DNA of 64,000 nucleotides from Kaistella polysaccharea (GCF_020410745.1 NZ_CP084528.1:2232001-2296000), one strand, 5' to 3'. Positions 18,758 through 27,467 are shown, numbered from the stretch's first letter. Notes: generated from the sequence alone by a model not told the origin. Made by a program: numbers and translations.

Positions 18758-19372
18758 ATGGAATTATTTGAACATCAAGCCGATCCCACGATCAATTTAC
18801 TACCTTATGATGGAACTGTAAATTATTACGGAAAAATTTTTACGGGTGATGAAGCAGTGTCTTATTTTGAAACTTTATTCAAAAAGACCGCTTGGAAAAA
18901 TGATGAAGTATTGATGTTTGGAAAAAGAATCGTCACGAAGCGAAAAATTGCTTGGTACGCTGACGATGAAATGGATTACACGTATTCAAAAATTAAAAAA
19001 ACGGCTGTGGTGTGGTACCCGGAATTATTAAAGCTAAAAAATCTGGTGGAAGACATTACGGGTGAAAAATTCAATTCCTGTCTTTTAAATTTATACCATG
19101 ACGGTACGGAAGGAATGGGTTATCACAGCGATGCCGAAGATGATCTTCTTCAAAACAGTGCAATCGCTTCCTTGAGTCTTGGTGCTGCAAGAAAGTTTGT
19201 TTTCAAGCATAAGGTTACGAAAGAAAAGTTGGATTTTATCTTAGAAAATGGGAGCTTAATGGTGATGAAAGGCGAAACTCAAAAACATTGGCTCCATAGT
19301 TTACCGCCCTCCAAAAAAGTACAAACTTCACGAATCAATTTAACTTTCCGATCCCGAAAACCCGTTATTTAA
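18758..19372 (+). CDS. AlkB-like 2-oxoglutarate/Fe(II)-dependent dioxygenase
   Basis: A 204-residue protein of the AlkB family that oxidatively demethylates alkylated bases in nucleic acid. The double-stranded beta helix shows the iron-binding HxD...H triad: GYHSDAEDD, then KHWLHSLPP, with the 2-oxoglutarate-binding RINLTFR at the end. LLNLYHDGTEGMGYHSD is highly typical of the short ALKBH2/3-like bacterial group. The start at 18758 is the only reasonable ATG. It is divergent from the broken hydrolase. No ada or other alkylation-response gene is adjacent. Confidence 0.9.
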   Translation: MELFEHQADPTINLLPYDGTVNYYGKIFTGDEAVSYFETLFKKTAWKNDEVLMFGKRIVTKRKIAWYADDEMDYTYSKIKKTAVVWYPELLKLKNLVEDITGEKFNSCLLNLYHDGTEGMGYHSDAEDDLLQNSAIASLSLGAARKFVFKHKVTKEKLDFILENGSLMVMKGETQKHWLHSLPPSKKVQTSRINLTFRSRKPVI

Positions 19373-19484
19373 AATGCACTATATTTGGTGTGAATAGGTA
19401 AGAAAAACAATTAGAATCAACATAAAATTTCTAACTTTAAGAAAAATTTATAATTCTTTACGAAACTATCGATCTATTTATTAT

Positions 19485-19492
19485 TAAATTTG
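19485..19492 (+). promoter_or_regulatory. Candidate -7 element for the BON lipoprotein
   Basis: TAAATTTG fits TAnnTTTG and lies ~31 nt upstream of the ATG at 19524. No good -33 element is seen. Confidence 0.4.
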
Positions 19493-19523
19493 AGACTAAT
19501 TATTAACGTTAAATATATTAACT

Positions 19524-20000
19524 ATGAAAAAAACAATTGCACTCGCTGCTTTGGCGCTTACCGTATCGTTCGGTTCAATTTCTTGTGAAAAGAAAGTAAC
19601 TGATGCAGAGCTTCAAACTCAGGCGACCACTGTAGTGACTTCTAATCCTAATGCTTCTGTAGAAGTTAAAGATGGTACAGCACATTTAAGCGGGACATTT
19701 GAAGATCAAGCTTCTAAAGATAATATGATTGCTTCTCTTAAAGCAATTCCTGGTGTTAAAGACGTTATGGACATGTCCACGGTCGCTCCAGTTGTCGTAG
19801 AAACTGTAGATGCGGTTGATCCGATGGTAAAACAAAAAGTTGATGATGCCTTGAAAGATTTCCCCTCAGTAAAAGCAGAAGTGGTAAATGGTGAATTAAC
19901 TTTAACTGGAAATGTTTCTCCCGTACAAGCCAGAAAAATTAAAGAATCTGTAGACGGAATGAAAGTAGGAAAAGTAAATTATAATTATACTGTTAAATAA
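19524..20000 (+). CDS. BON-domain lipoprotein
   Basis: A 158-residue protein with a lipoprotein signal (MKKTIALAALALTVSFGSISC, lipobox SISC). Two BON-like units follow: ~40-85 (SVEVKDGTAHLSGTFEDQASKD, PGVKDVMDM) and ~100-158 (KVDDALKDFPSVKAEVVNGELTLTGNVSPVQAR). BON domains bind phospholipids or act in osmotic and envelope stress (OsmY-like). A second gene starts 5 nt downstream and also begins with a BON-like unit, so the two are almost surely one operon with related roles on different sides of the membrane. The exact function is unknown. Confidence 0.85.
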   Translation: MKKTIALAALALTVSFGSISCEKKVTDAELQTQATTVVTSNPNASVEVKDGTAHLSGTFEDQASKDNMIASLKAIPGVKDVMDMSTVAPVVVETVDAVDPMVKQKVDDALKDFPSVKAEVVNGELTLTGNVSPVQARKIKESVDGMKVGKVNYNYTVK

Positions 20001-20005
20001 GAAGC

Positions 20006-20425
20006 ATGAGTACATTACAAGATAAATACGCCAGTGTAATTGCTGCAGCACAGTCTGCAGGGATTGAAAATATGAAAGTTTCAGAACAAAACGGAATTCT
20101 TTACGTATCTGGGAGCGCTATAAATTCAGCAGCGAAAGATGCGGTTTGGAATGCCTTAGGTTCAATTGATTCTACATATTCTGCATCCGACATTAATTTA
20201 GATGTGCAGGTCGGAGGATTATCAGCAGGATCTACTTTAACCGTAAATACCGAATCTTCTAACCTTAATATCAGACAAGAGCCATCTACAGATGCTTCCG
20301 TTGTTGGTAAAGCTGCAAAAGGCGAAATTGTAACTTTGGTAGAGCAAACTTCAGATGAATGGTGGAAGGTAAAAACTTCCGGCGGTGAAGAAGGTTATGC
20401 ATACGCAAGATATTTGCAGGCATAA
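20006..20425 (+). CDS. BON-like plus SH3b domain protein
   Basis: A 139-residue protein without a signal peptide. Residues ~1-68 look like a BON unit (GIENMKVSEQNGILYVSGSAINSAAKDAVW), and ~76-139 are a bacterial SH3 domain (LTVNTESSNLNIRQEPSTDASVVGKAAKGE, WWKVKTSGGEEGYAYARYL). The order parallels E. coli Kbp/YgaU (BON plus LysM), a cytosolic K+-binding protein, with SH3b in place of LysM. This parallel is structural inference only. It lies 5 nt after the BON lipoprotein and ends at a clear terminator. Confidence 0.78.
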   Translation: MSTLQDKYASVIAAAQSAGIENMKVSEQNGILYVSGSAINSAAKDAVWNALGSIDSTYSASDINLDVQVGGLSAGSTLTVNTESSNLNIRQEPSTDASVVGKAAKGEIVTLVEQTSDEWWKVKTSGGEEGYAYARYLQA

Positions 20426-20447
20426 TTACAACTTTATAGAATTTTTA

Positions 20448-20474
20448 AACCTCTGAGCAGTCAGGGGTTTTTTT
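20448..20474 (+). terminator. Rho-independent terminator after the BON/SH3b operon
   Basis: The stem AACCTCTGA / TCAGGGGTT (one G-U pair) with loop GCAG is followed by a run of seven Ts. Confidence 0.87.
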
Positions 20475-20752
20475 GTGGGCCATCCCGCCACCAAATTTTC
20501 CACCGCATTATCCTTTCGAATTTTGTGTCGGGACCGCGCTTTCCGTTGCAATCATTTTTGCCACGCTTTCCCTTCGCGAAAAAAGGATTTCCACTACAAT
20601 CGCTTGTCCAGAGCTTCGATGATTCAAATGAAATCGTAAAAAAGTGAGTTAATCGCTTGCCTTTTGTTTCGAGAACTAAATCAGGAATGTAAAATATGTA
20701 CGTCAATCGCTTGTCTCTTAAAAGAATGTTAAATCTTTTTAACAAAATAAAC
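20475..20752. repeat. Decayed intergenic repeat region
   Basis: This gene-free stretch is more GC-rich at its left end than typical gaps here. It contains two copies of a 13-mer, TTCCGTTGCAATC at 20541-20553 and TTCCACTACAATC at 20589-20601. It also holds three copies of an 11-mer near AATCGCTTGTC at 20598, 20651 (AATCGCTTGCC) and 20705, spaced 53 and 54 nt. I believe it belongs to a dispersed intergenic repeat of flavobacterial genomes, but that is from memory and unverified. The long minus-strand frame across it looks non-coding. Confidence 0.5.
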
Positions 20753-20760
20753 TATATTTG
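20753..20760 (+). promoter_or_regulatory. Candidate -7 element for the dicarboxylate symporter
   Basis: TATATTTG is a full match to TAnnTTTG, 24 nt before the ATG at 20785. It also argues against the TTG at 20758 being a start codon. No good -33 element is seen. Confidence 0.45.
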
Positions 20761-20784
20761 TATTCTTACATTAAAAACTCCCTT

Positions 20785-22035
20785 ATGAAAGGTCAAAACA
20801 AACTGTTTATCGCCATTATTATTGCCTTAATTTTAGGTGTTGTTATGGGCGGTGTTGTCCATACCAAATATCCGGAAAGCGCTCCGGAATTTTCAAAAAA
20901 TATTAAACTTTTAGGAACTATTTTTATCCGTTTGGTGCAGATGATTATTGCACCGCTGGTTTTTACAACTTTAGTAGTAGGTATCGCGAAAATGAGTGAT
21001 CTTAAAATGATTGGGCGCGTTGGCACCAAGGCAATGCTTTGGTTTATTACTGCCTCTTTAGTATCTCTTTTTATAGGACTTGCTTTTGTAAACTGGTTAG
21101 AACCAGGTTTGGTAATGCAGCTGGAAAAACCTGCAGTTGATGCCGCTGGAGATGTTGTTGCAACAAGTCAGGGACTTTCTTTGGAGCAGTTTGTAAATCA
21201 TGTAATCCCCAAAAGTTTATTTGAAGCTTTTGCCACCAATGAAGTTTTACAAATCGTAGTTTTCTCCATTATGTTTGGTGTTGCATTGGCTAATATGGGC
21301 GAAGAATATACCAAGCCGATCGTTCGTGCTTTAGACATTTGTGCACACGCCATCTTGAAAATGGTGGGCTACATTATGTGGTTTGCACCATTTGGAGTAT
21401 TGGGCGCAATTGCAGCCGTAGTAGCAACCAATGGATTTGATATTTTTAAAGTCTACGCGATTTACCTTCGTGATTTCTTCTTTGCACTTGGCGTTTTATG
21501 GTTAATTCTCTGCATTGTCGGATATTTGATTTTAGGAAACCGATTATTTGAACTTTTAAGAAGAATTAAAGAACCTTTACTCATCGCCTTTTCCACGACA
21601 AGTTCCGAAGCGGTGTTCCCGAAATTGGTTGAAGAGTTAGAGCGATTCGGCTGTAACAATAGAATTGTATCCTTTATTTTACCTTTAGGTTATTCCTTTA
21701 ACCTGGACGGAAGTATGATGTACATGACTTTTGCAGCGATCTTTATCGCGCAGATCTACGGTATCGATATGTCTTTAGGTCAACAAGTTATTATGCTTTT
21801 GGTTTTAATGCTCACTTCAAAAGGAATTGCCGGAGTTCCAAGAGCGAGTTTGGTAATCATCGTTGCAACTTGCACCATGTTCGGAATTCCACCAGAAGGA
21901 ATTGCTTTGATCTTACCAATTGATCATTTCTGCGATATGGGAAGAAGTATGACCAATGTTTTGGGTAACGCTTTAGCGACCTCAGCAGTTTCGAAATGGG
22001 AAGGACAACTCGATAATCACGGCGGAGATTTATAA
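20785..22035 (+). CDS. Dicarboxylate/amino acid:cation symporter (DAACS, GltP/DctA type)
   Basis: A 416-residue inner-membrane secondary transporter importing glutamate, aspartate or C4-dicarboxylates with Na+ or H+. It has 8 hydrophobic helices plus two re-entrant loops; the hallmark serine-rich hairpin is AFSTTSSEAVFPKL, followed by LPLGYSFNLDGSMMYM and later TSKGIAGVPRASLVI and DHFCDMGRSMTNVLGN, which carry the conserved ligand-binding Asp and Asn. The ATG at 20785 is chosen because a -7 promoter overlaps the earlier TTG start. The downstream hairpin is shared with the convergent GH92 gene. The substrate is not resolvable. Confidence 0.92.
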   Translation: MKGQNKLFIAIIIALILGVVMGGVVHTKYPESAPEFSKNIKLLGTIFIRLVQMIIAPLVFTTLVVGIAKMSDLKMIGRVGTKAMLWFITASLVSLFIGLAFVNWLEPGLVMQLEKPAVDAAGDVVATSQGLSLEQFVNHVIPKSLFEAFATNEVLQIVVFSIMFGVALANMGEEYTKPIVRALDICAHAILKMVGYIMWFAPFGVLGAIAAVVATNGFDIFKVYAIYLRDFFFALGVLWLILCIVGYLILGNRLFELLRRIKEPLLIAFSTTSSEAVFPKLVEELERFGCNNRIVSFILPLGYSFNLDGSMMYMTFAAIFIAQIYGIDMSLGQQVIMLLVLMLTSKGIAGVPRASLVIIVATCTMFGIPPEGIALILPIDHFCDMGRSMTNVLGNALATSAVSKWEGQLDNHGGDL

Positions 22036-22061
22036 ATGAATTTTCATTTCTACAATATAAC

Positions 22062-22088
22062 AAAGCCAGCTTCAGAAAGCTGGCTTTT
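22062..22088. terminator. Terminator between symporter and GH92 gene
   Basis: The stem AAAGCCAGCTT / AAGCTGGCTTT with loop CAGA is followed by Ts on the plus strand, with AAA on the other side, so it can serve both convergent genes. Confidence 0.82.
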
Positions 22089-22114
22089 CCTTTTCTAATA
22101 AATTAAGCTGCGTT

Positions 22115-24916
22115 TTACTTCACCATAATTTCATCTACAAAAATATAGGCGTCATCACCATAACCTTGATGCCATTCCGGAAGTTTGCCAAAGTTCTTTG
22201 CGACAATTTTAAGATATCTTGCTTCGGTCGGTAAAATTTCAGCTTTAAATTCCCGAACTGTGTTTTCCGTAATTTTAGGATCCAACATATTTTGTACGGT
22301 GGCAATTTTAAAAAATACTTTGTTGTCTGAGGACAAATAATACTCAACCTGAACAGGCATTAAAATCCAACTTCGGCTGTCCTGAAGATAGCGGGAAGAA
22401 ATCTCTTTGATATTTCTTTGTGTTTTTAAATCGATAACTGCCTCAAAATCCTGCGCTTGGTAACCTTGCCAGTTTCCTTTGCGGCAATTTTCATCGCCGA
22501 AAATGCCATCAATTAAACCTTCTTTTCCTCCAGCGTCATATTGTTGAGTATACTTAGATTTTGTCTCGATGGACCAATTATTCGGTTTTCTGTTAAAAAT
22601 AGCAGTGACTACAGCACTTTTTTCTCCTTTATTCTCTGCGTAGGCAGAAACCGTCGTAGTCTTTGAAATTCGAAAAGGCTTCTTATATGGAATAAAACGT
22701 TTTCTAACATTCGCATCATCTTCATCTAAAGTCATATAAAAAAGTTGGTCATTCTTATTTAAAGCTTTTATTTTTACGGTAATCGCTTTATCGAATACAG
22801 GACTTGAGGATTCAATCACGGGAACCGCTACCAGATCAATAAATTTTGGAGGCTCTACTTTTTTAATGTTTTCAAAACCTACATTTTTAAGTTCACTTTT
22901 TGGAGTATTTGGTGTAATGATTTTAGAAGTTCCATCCTCAAAATTAATTTTCACTTTCTCGAAATAAGGTGTTGTAGTTTCCCACCCAACTTCCCCTGGC
23001 GTTACCGGATAAATTCCCATTGAACTCAAGACAAACCAAGCGCTCATTTGTCCACAATCTTCATTTCCTATTAAACCATCGGGGGAATTTTTATAAAAAT
23101 TATCAAGAATAAATTTCACCTTTTCCACGGTTTTTTCCGGTTTTCCTACCTTGTTATAAAGATATGCGATATGATGACTCGGTTCATTTCCATGAGCGTA
23201 TTGACCCATCAATCCTGTAATATCGACCTGCTCACGTCCTGTCGTTTTTTCGTCAGCAGAAAAAAGTCCGTCCAGAAATTTTTCAAATTTTTGTTTTCCT
23301 CCGTGAAAATTTATAAGTCCCTCAATATCTTGAGGAACAAAAAAGGAATATTGCCAGGAGTTTCCTTCCGTAAAATTATTATTGACTTCTCTTGGTTCAA
23401 ATGGTTGCAGCCAGCTTCCGTTTTTTCGGGTTTGCATAAAACCAGTCTCTGGATTATAGAGGTTTTTCCAGGATTGCGACCGTTTCATAAAATAGGCGTA
23501 ATCTTCTTTTTTATTTAAAATTAAAGCCATCTGCGCGATACACCAATCATCATACGCATATTCTAAAGTTTTTGAAACACTTTCATGTTCATCTTCAACG
23601 CTGATGTAGCCATTTTGTTTGTAGGCATTTAAGCCGAAATGATCCTCCATTGCAGATTTCTTCGCAGCTTCATACGCTTTTTCATAATCGAACCCTTTAA
23701 TATTTTTTGCCATCGCATCTGCAATTACAGAAACAGAGTGATAACCAATCATACAGAAAGTTTCATTGCTTGCCAGCTCCCAAACGGGTAATCTGCCACC
23801 TTCTTCAAATTGCTTAATAAAAGTATTGATGAAATCTGAAGTACTTTTTTTATCAATTAAAGTCATCAGAGGATGATACACCCGAAAAGTGTCCCACAAA
23901 GAAAAGACCGAGTAATAATCGAAACCTTCCGCAGTATGAATTTTATTGTCGCGGCCGCGGTATTTCCCATCAGTGTCCATTGCAAGATTCGGCTGCATCA
24001 TCGTATGATACAATGCGGTGTAAAAAACCGAAAGTTTGTCTTGATCATCCGAACTAACTTCTATTTTAGAAAGTTCTTTATTCCAATCATTTTCTGCATT
24101 TTTTTTAACAAAGTCAAAATCACTCGATTTGCCTTCCGCCAGCATGTTTTTTTCAGCTCCTTCATATGAAGTTGGGGAAAGCGCGACTTTTATTAAAATT
24201 TTTTCGCCTTTTTTTACTGAGGTTGAAAAAGCCAGCGCTAAGTTTTGTCCGGAAAAAGTTGATAAGGTTGATTGATCCTTTTTTGACGCGGAAATCTTCA
24301 TGGGTTTAGAAAATTCAACTCTTGCAAAAATGTACTGGTTTGTTGCCCAAGCTTCACTTCTTCGAAAAACTTCGATTGTTTTGGAATCAATAATTCGTAT
24401 TTCGCCTTCTAATAATTTGTCGCGGTGATTTAAGTCTAAAATGATATTTGCATTTCCCTCTTTATTAAAAGTATATTCATGATATCCAACACGCTTTGTG
24501 GAGGTTAATCGCACGTCAATATCAAATTTATCTAATTTAACCTCGTAGAATCCGGCACTCGCTTTTTCGTTTTGATGGGAAAACTCCGAAGAATATTCTT
24601 TAAAGTCTAAACTCGGTGTTCCCATGGTCGGCATTAACAAAATGTCACCGTAATCGGAAACGCCTGTACCATTCAAGTGAGTATGTGAAAAACCATAAAT
24701 AATTTTATCAGAATAATGATAGCCACTACAACCGTCCCAACTTCCATCAATTCTCGTGTCTGGTGACAGTTGAACCATACCAAAAGGCACTGTAGAACCA
24801 GGAAAAGTGTGTCCGTGACCACCAGTTCCGATAAAAGGATTTACATATTGCACGAAATTTTGCGCATTAATACTTAAAGAAGCGAGTAGAAAAAGAAGGC
24901 TTGAAAGTTTTTTCAT
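22115..24916 (-). CDS. Secreted GH92 family alpha-mannosidase
   Basis: A 933-residue protein. A signal peptide (to ~18, SINA) leads into VQYVNPFIGTGGHGHTFPGSTVPFGMVQLSPDT, the conserved GH92 opening. The catalytic region contains EGNSWQYSFFVPQDIEGL, YAHGNEPSHHIAYLYN and GNEDCGQMSAWFVLSSMG, all hallmark motifs; GH92 enzymes are Ca2+-dependent exo-alpha-mannosidases. Extra C-terminal parts follow: a chitobiase/FN3-like segment (~690-775) and a discoidin (F5/8 type C)-like domain (~790-933) likely to bind carbohydrate. No SusC/SusD pair is beside it, so it is not in a classical polysaccharide utilisation locus within this window. It is periplasmic or surface located. Confidence 0.92.
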   Translation of the reverse strand: MKKLSSLLFLLASLSINAQNFVQYVNPFIGTGGHGHTFPGSTVPFGMVQLSPDTRIDGSWDGCSGYHYSDKIIYGFSHTHLNGTGVSDYGDILLMPTMGTPSLDFKEYSSEFSHQNEKASAGFYEVKLDKFDIDVRLTSTKRVGYHEYTFNKEGNANIILDLNHRDKLLEGEIRIIDSKTIEVFRRSEAWATNQYIFARVEFSKPMKISASKKDQSTLSTFSGQNLALAFSTSVKKGEKILIKVALSPTSYEGAEKNMLAEGKSSDFDFVKKNAENDWNKELSKIEVSSDDQDKLSVFYTALYHTMMQPNLAMDTDGKYRGRDNKIHTAEGFDYYSVFSLWDTFRVYHPLMTLIDKKSTSDFINTFIKQFEEGGRLPVWELASNETFCMIGYHSVSVIADAMAKNIKGFDYEKAYEAAKKSAMEDHFGLNAYKQNGYISVEDEHESVSKTLEYAYDDWCIAQMALILNKKEDYAYFMKRSQSWKNLYNPETGFMQTRKNGSWLQPFEPREVNNNFTEGNSWQYSFFVPQDIEGLINFHGGKQKFEKFLDGLFSADEKTTGREQVDITGLMGQYAHGNEPSHHIAYLYNKVGKPEKTVEKVKFILDNFYKNSPDGLIGNEDCGQMSAWFVLSSMGIYPVTPGEVGWETTTPYFEKVKINFEDGTSKIITPNTPKSELKNVGFENIKKVEPPKFIDLVAVPVIESSSPVFDKAITVKIKALNKNDQLFYMTLDEDDANVRKRFIPYKKPFRISKTTTVSAYAENKGEKSAVVTAIFNRKPNNWSIETKSKYTQQYDAGGKEGLIDGIFGDENCRKGNWQGYQAQDFEAVIDLKTQRNIKEISSRYLQDSRSWILMPVQVEYYLSSDNKVFFKIATVQNMLDPKITENTVREFKAEILPTEARYLKIVAKNFGKLPEWHQGYGDDAYIFVDEIMVK

Positions 24917-25017
24917 TGTAAAAAAAATAGAGTAGTGAAGATATTAAAAAAAATGGTCGAAATATTATATGACGTTTATCAATAAATTTTAATCATTCTA
25001 AATAAGAAAATATTCCT

Positions 25018-25025
25018 TAAATTTG
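25018..25025 (+). promoter_or_regulatory. Candidate -7 element for the mrp gene
   Basis: TAAATTTG, 24 nt before the ATG at 25050, fits TAnnTTTG. The -33 element is not evident. Confidence 0.4.
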
Positions 25026-25049
25026 ACAATCAATTTTTTATAAAGAATT

Positions 25050-26153
25050 ATGTTGACGAAAGCAAAAGTTCAGGACTTCCTGAAAGAAATAGAAGTAGAT
25101 GATTTGGTACATAATTTCCAGGTGATGGGAAACGATGTGTACATTGATATGACCGCGCATTCACCTGCAATGCACGAAAAGAAAAAATTAGAAGCCGCTA
25201 TGAAACAGGCGTTTGCTTCTGAATTCGGCGCAGAAGTAGTTTTAAAATTAAAGATCTCTTCTCCCGAACCTTCCGAGGTTCAACAAAACTTAATCAAAGG
25301 AAAACAAATTCCCGGAATTAAAAATATAATAGCAATAGCTTCCGGAAAAGGAGGTGTAGGAAAATCTACAGTCGCTGCAAATCTTGCAGTGACCTTGGCA
25401 AAAATGGGATTTCAGGTCGGAATTTTAGATGCCGATATTTATGGACCTTCAATTCCAACCATGTTAGATACTGAAGGTGCGAAGCCTATTACTGTAGAAG
25501 TTGATGGGAAATCACTCATGAAACCAGTCGAGAATTACGGTGTAAAAATGCTCTCAATTGGTTATTTTTCGGGTGCAAATCAGGCTGTGGTTTGGCGTGG
25601 ACCAATGGCTTCGAAAGCATTGAACCAAATGATTCGTGATGCTGCCTGGGGTGAGCTTGATTTTTTACTCATTGATCTTCCGCCAGGTACAGGAGATATT
25701 CATTTATCCATTATTCAGGAAGTTCCCGTTACGGGTGCCGTAATCGTAAGTACGCCACAACATGTAGCACTTGCCGATGTACGAAAAGGGATTGCCATGT
25801 TCCAGATGGAAAGCATCAATATTCCGGTCTTGGGTTTAATCGAAAATATGTCGTATTTTACTCCAGAAGAATTGCCGGATAATAAATATTATATTTTTGG
25901 AAATCAGGGTGCGCAGTATTTAGCGGAGGATTTGGGAATTCCAGTTTTAGGTGAAATTCCTTTGGTGCAAAGCATTCGTGAATCTGGTGATGTCGGAAGA
26001 CCTGCTGCATTGCAGGAAAATTCTCCAATTTCTAAAGTTTATTACGATACCACGCAAAAGATGATTGAGAGTTTGGTAGAGCGAAATAAAAATATGCCCG
26101 CTACAGAAGCCGTAAAAATTACGACCATGGCAGGATGTTCACCAAAGAAATAA
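25050..26153 (+). CDS. Mrp/NBP35-family P-loop ATPase, Fe-S carrier type
   Basis: A 367-residue protein. Residues ~1-75 are a DUF59/MIP18-like domain. The deviant Walker A is ASGKGGVGKST (97-107), with Switch I DADIYGPSIP and LLIDLPPGTGD as Walker B. Mrp/ApbC proteins carry and transfer Fe-S clusters. The CxxC that holds the bridging cluster in E. coli Mrp (after ENMS) is absent here; the segment reads ENMSYFTPEELPDNK (265-279). A lone Cys occurs near the C-terminus (MAGCSPKK). A NifU C-terminal-domain gene follows 61 nt downstream, supporting an Fe-S role. Confidence 0.9.
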   Translation: MLTKAKVQDFLKEIEVDDLVHNFQVMGNDVYIDMTAHSPAMHEKKKLEAAMKQAFASEFGAEVVLKLKISSPEPSEVQQNLIKGKQIPGIKNIIAIASGKGGVGKSTVAANLAVTLAKMGFQVGILDADIYGPSIPTMLDTEGAKPITVEVDGKSLMKPVENYGVKMLSIGYFSGANQAVVWRGPMASKALNQMIRDAAWGELDFLLIDLPPGTGDIHLSIIQEVPVTGAVIVSTPQHVALADVRKGIAMFQMESINIPVLGLIENMSYFTPEELPDNKYYIFGNQGAQYLAEDLGIPVLGEIPLVQSIRESGDVGRPAALQENSPISKVYYDTTQKMIESLVERNKNMPATEAVKITTMAGCSPKK

Positions 26154-26214
26154 AAAAATTTACATAATAAAAAATTTGTTCTTAATTAATGAAGAAGAAT
26201 AAATATCATAACTG

Positions 26215-26463
26215 ATGGAAAAACAATTGCAACAGGAAGAAACAGTTACCAAAGTACTGTTGGCTCTAGAAAGTATAAGACCTTTTTTAAATAAAGACGG
26301 CGGTGATATCGAGCTTATTGATGTTCGCGATCACACGGTGTTGGTCAAATTAATTGGAAACTGTAATGGTTGTCCCATGAGTTTTTCAACCATGAAATTG
26401 GGAGTGGAAAATACAGTCAAGCAATTCGCTCCGGAAATTACGGAAGTGCTTGCGGTTGATTAA
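26215..26463 (+). CDS. NifU-like C-terminal domain scaffold (NfuA-type) protein
   Basis: An 82-residue stand-alone NifU C-terminal domain. It shows the cluster-binding CxxC in GNCNGCPMSFSTMKLGVE and the conserved RPFLNKDGGDIELIDV segment. Such small proteins assemble or carry [4Fe-4S] clusters. It follows mrp in the same direction and is terminated by a perfect palindrome, so mrp-nfu is a probable two-gene operon for Fe-S delivery. Confidence 0.92.
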   Translation: MEKQLQQEETVTKVLLALESIRPFLNKDGGDIELIDVRDHTVLVKLIGNCNGCPMSFSTMKLGVENTVKQFAPEITEVLAVD

Positions 26464-26485
26464 GAACTATTAAAGGAAATATTAT

Positions 26486-26510
26486 AAAACGGACAATTGT
26501 CCGTTTTTTT
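26486..26510 (+). terminator. Rho-independent terminator after the NifU-domain gene
   Basis: A near loopless palindrome AAAACGGACAATTGTCCGTTTT (hairpin loop probably AATT) followed by further Ts. Confidence 0.82.
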
Positions 26511-26606
26511 TATCTCTTCTTCTCTGACACGGTAATTATGCGTATTTTCGCAAAGCATAAAATTTTGAAATTAAATTAATATTTTAGCAAACTAAACAAT
26601 GATTAT

Positions 26607-27467
26607 ATGATTGCCATAATCGACGGCGGTTCTACAAAATGTGATTGGGTTATTCTGGATAATTCTGGAAAGCCCCACCTTAAGACCACAACTTTAGGCT
26701 TTAATCCAAATATCATCAATCCTGATTTTATTCGTCAGGAAATAGATAGGAATGAAGATCTTTTTTTTCTGAAAAATCACATTGAGAAATTGTTTTTTTA
26801 CGGTTCCGGTTGTGGAACAGCTGCGAATGCTAAAAAGGTGAAAGATGAGTTTGTAATCTGTTTTCCGCAAGCAGAAATTTTTGTGAAAGAAGATATGACA
26901 GCCGCCGCTTACGCCGCCTATGATGGTAAACCCGGAATGGTTTGTATTTTAGGAACAGGCTCTAATTCCTGTTATTTTGATGGTGATAAGATTCGCGTTG
27001 ATTTGCCTTCTCTAGGTTTTCTAATCGGTGATGAAGGCAGTGGAAGTGCTTTAGGAAAGCATCTGCTCCGGAGATTTTTTATGAAGAAATTACCAGAAGA
27101 TCTAGAACAACAATTTATCGAAAAATACCATCTAACTATCGATGAGGCCATTAAAAGCATGTATCATAACCCTAGAGCAAACGCTTATCTGGGAGATTAT
27201 AACCGTTTTATAGCAGAAAGAAAAGAACATCCTTACTTTCAAAATATGGTATTTGATGAAATGAAAAATTTCTTAGATTATCAGGTGTTGCCTTATCCGG
27301 AAGCGAGAGAAGTTAAGATTAATTTCATCGGTTACATTGCCTTTATTTACGAAGATGTTTTGCGTGCTGCTGCAGCAGAACTTAATTTAAAAATTGGAAG
27401 AGTGGTACAAAAACCGATCGAAAGTCTGGTTGATTATCACAAAAAATATATTCTTAATCTGGACTGA
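26607..27467 (+). CDS. BadF/BadG/BcrA/BcrD-type ATPase, N-acetylglucosamine kinase-like
   Basis: A 286-residue actin-fold kinase. Phosphate-1 motif IIDGGSTKCDW is at the N-terminus; the middle carries VCILGTGSNSCYFDG (phosphate 2) and LIGDEGSGSALGKHLLR, typical of N-acetylglucosamine kinase-like BadF proteins. It probably phosphorylates an amino sugar, perhaps recovered from peptidoglycan turnover, but the substrate is inferred. It is followed 79 nt downstream by the malic enzyme gene; the gap has no obvious terminator. Confidence 0.82.
   Translation: MIAIIDGGSTKCDWVILDNSGKPHLKTTTLGFNPNIINPDFIRQEIDRNEDLFFLKNHIEKLFFYGSGCGTAANAKKVKDEFVICFPQAEIFVKEDMTAAAYAAYDGKPGMVCILGTGSNSCYFDGDKIRVDLPSLGFLIGDEGSGSALGKHLLRRFFMKKLPEDLEQQFIEKYHLTIDEAIKSMYHNPRANAYLGDYNRFIAERKEHPYFQNMVFDEMKNFLDYQVLPYPEAREVKINFIGYIAFIYEDVLRAAAAELNLKIGRVVQKPIESLVDYHKKYILNLD

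Noticed and set aside
20461-20745. Minus-strand 94-codon open frame in the gap before the dicarboxylate symporter
   Set aside because: It covers the terminator and the repeat region, is rich in Lys/Arg/Trp with no domain, and looks like a translated intergenic repeat.
22115-24916. Polysaccharide utilisation locus around the GH92 gene
   Set aside because: No SusC/SusD, sensor or further glycosidase genes lie next to it in the window.
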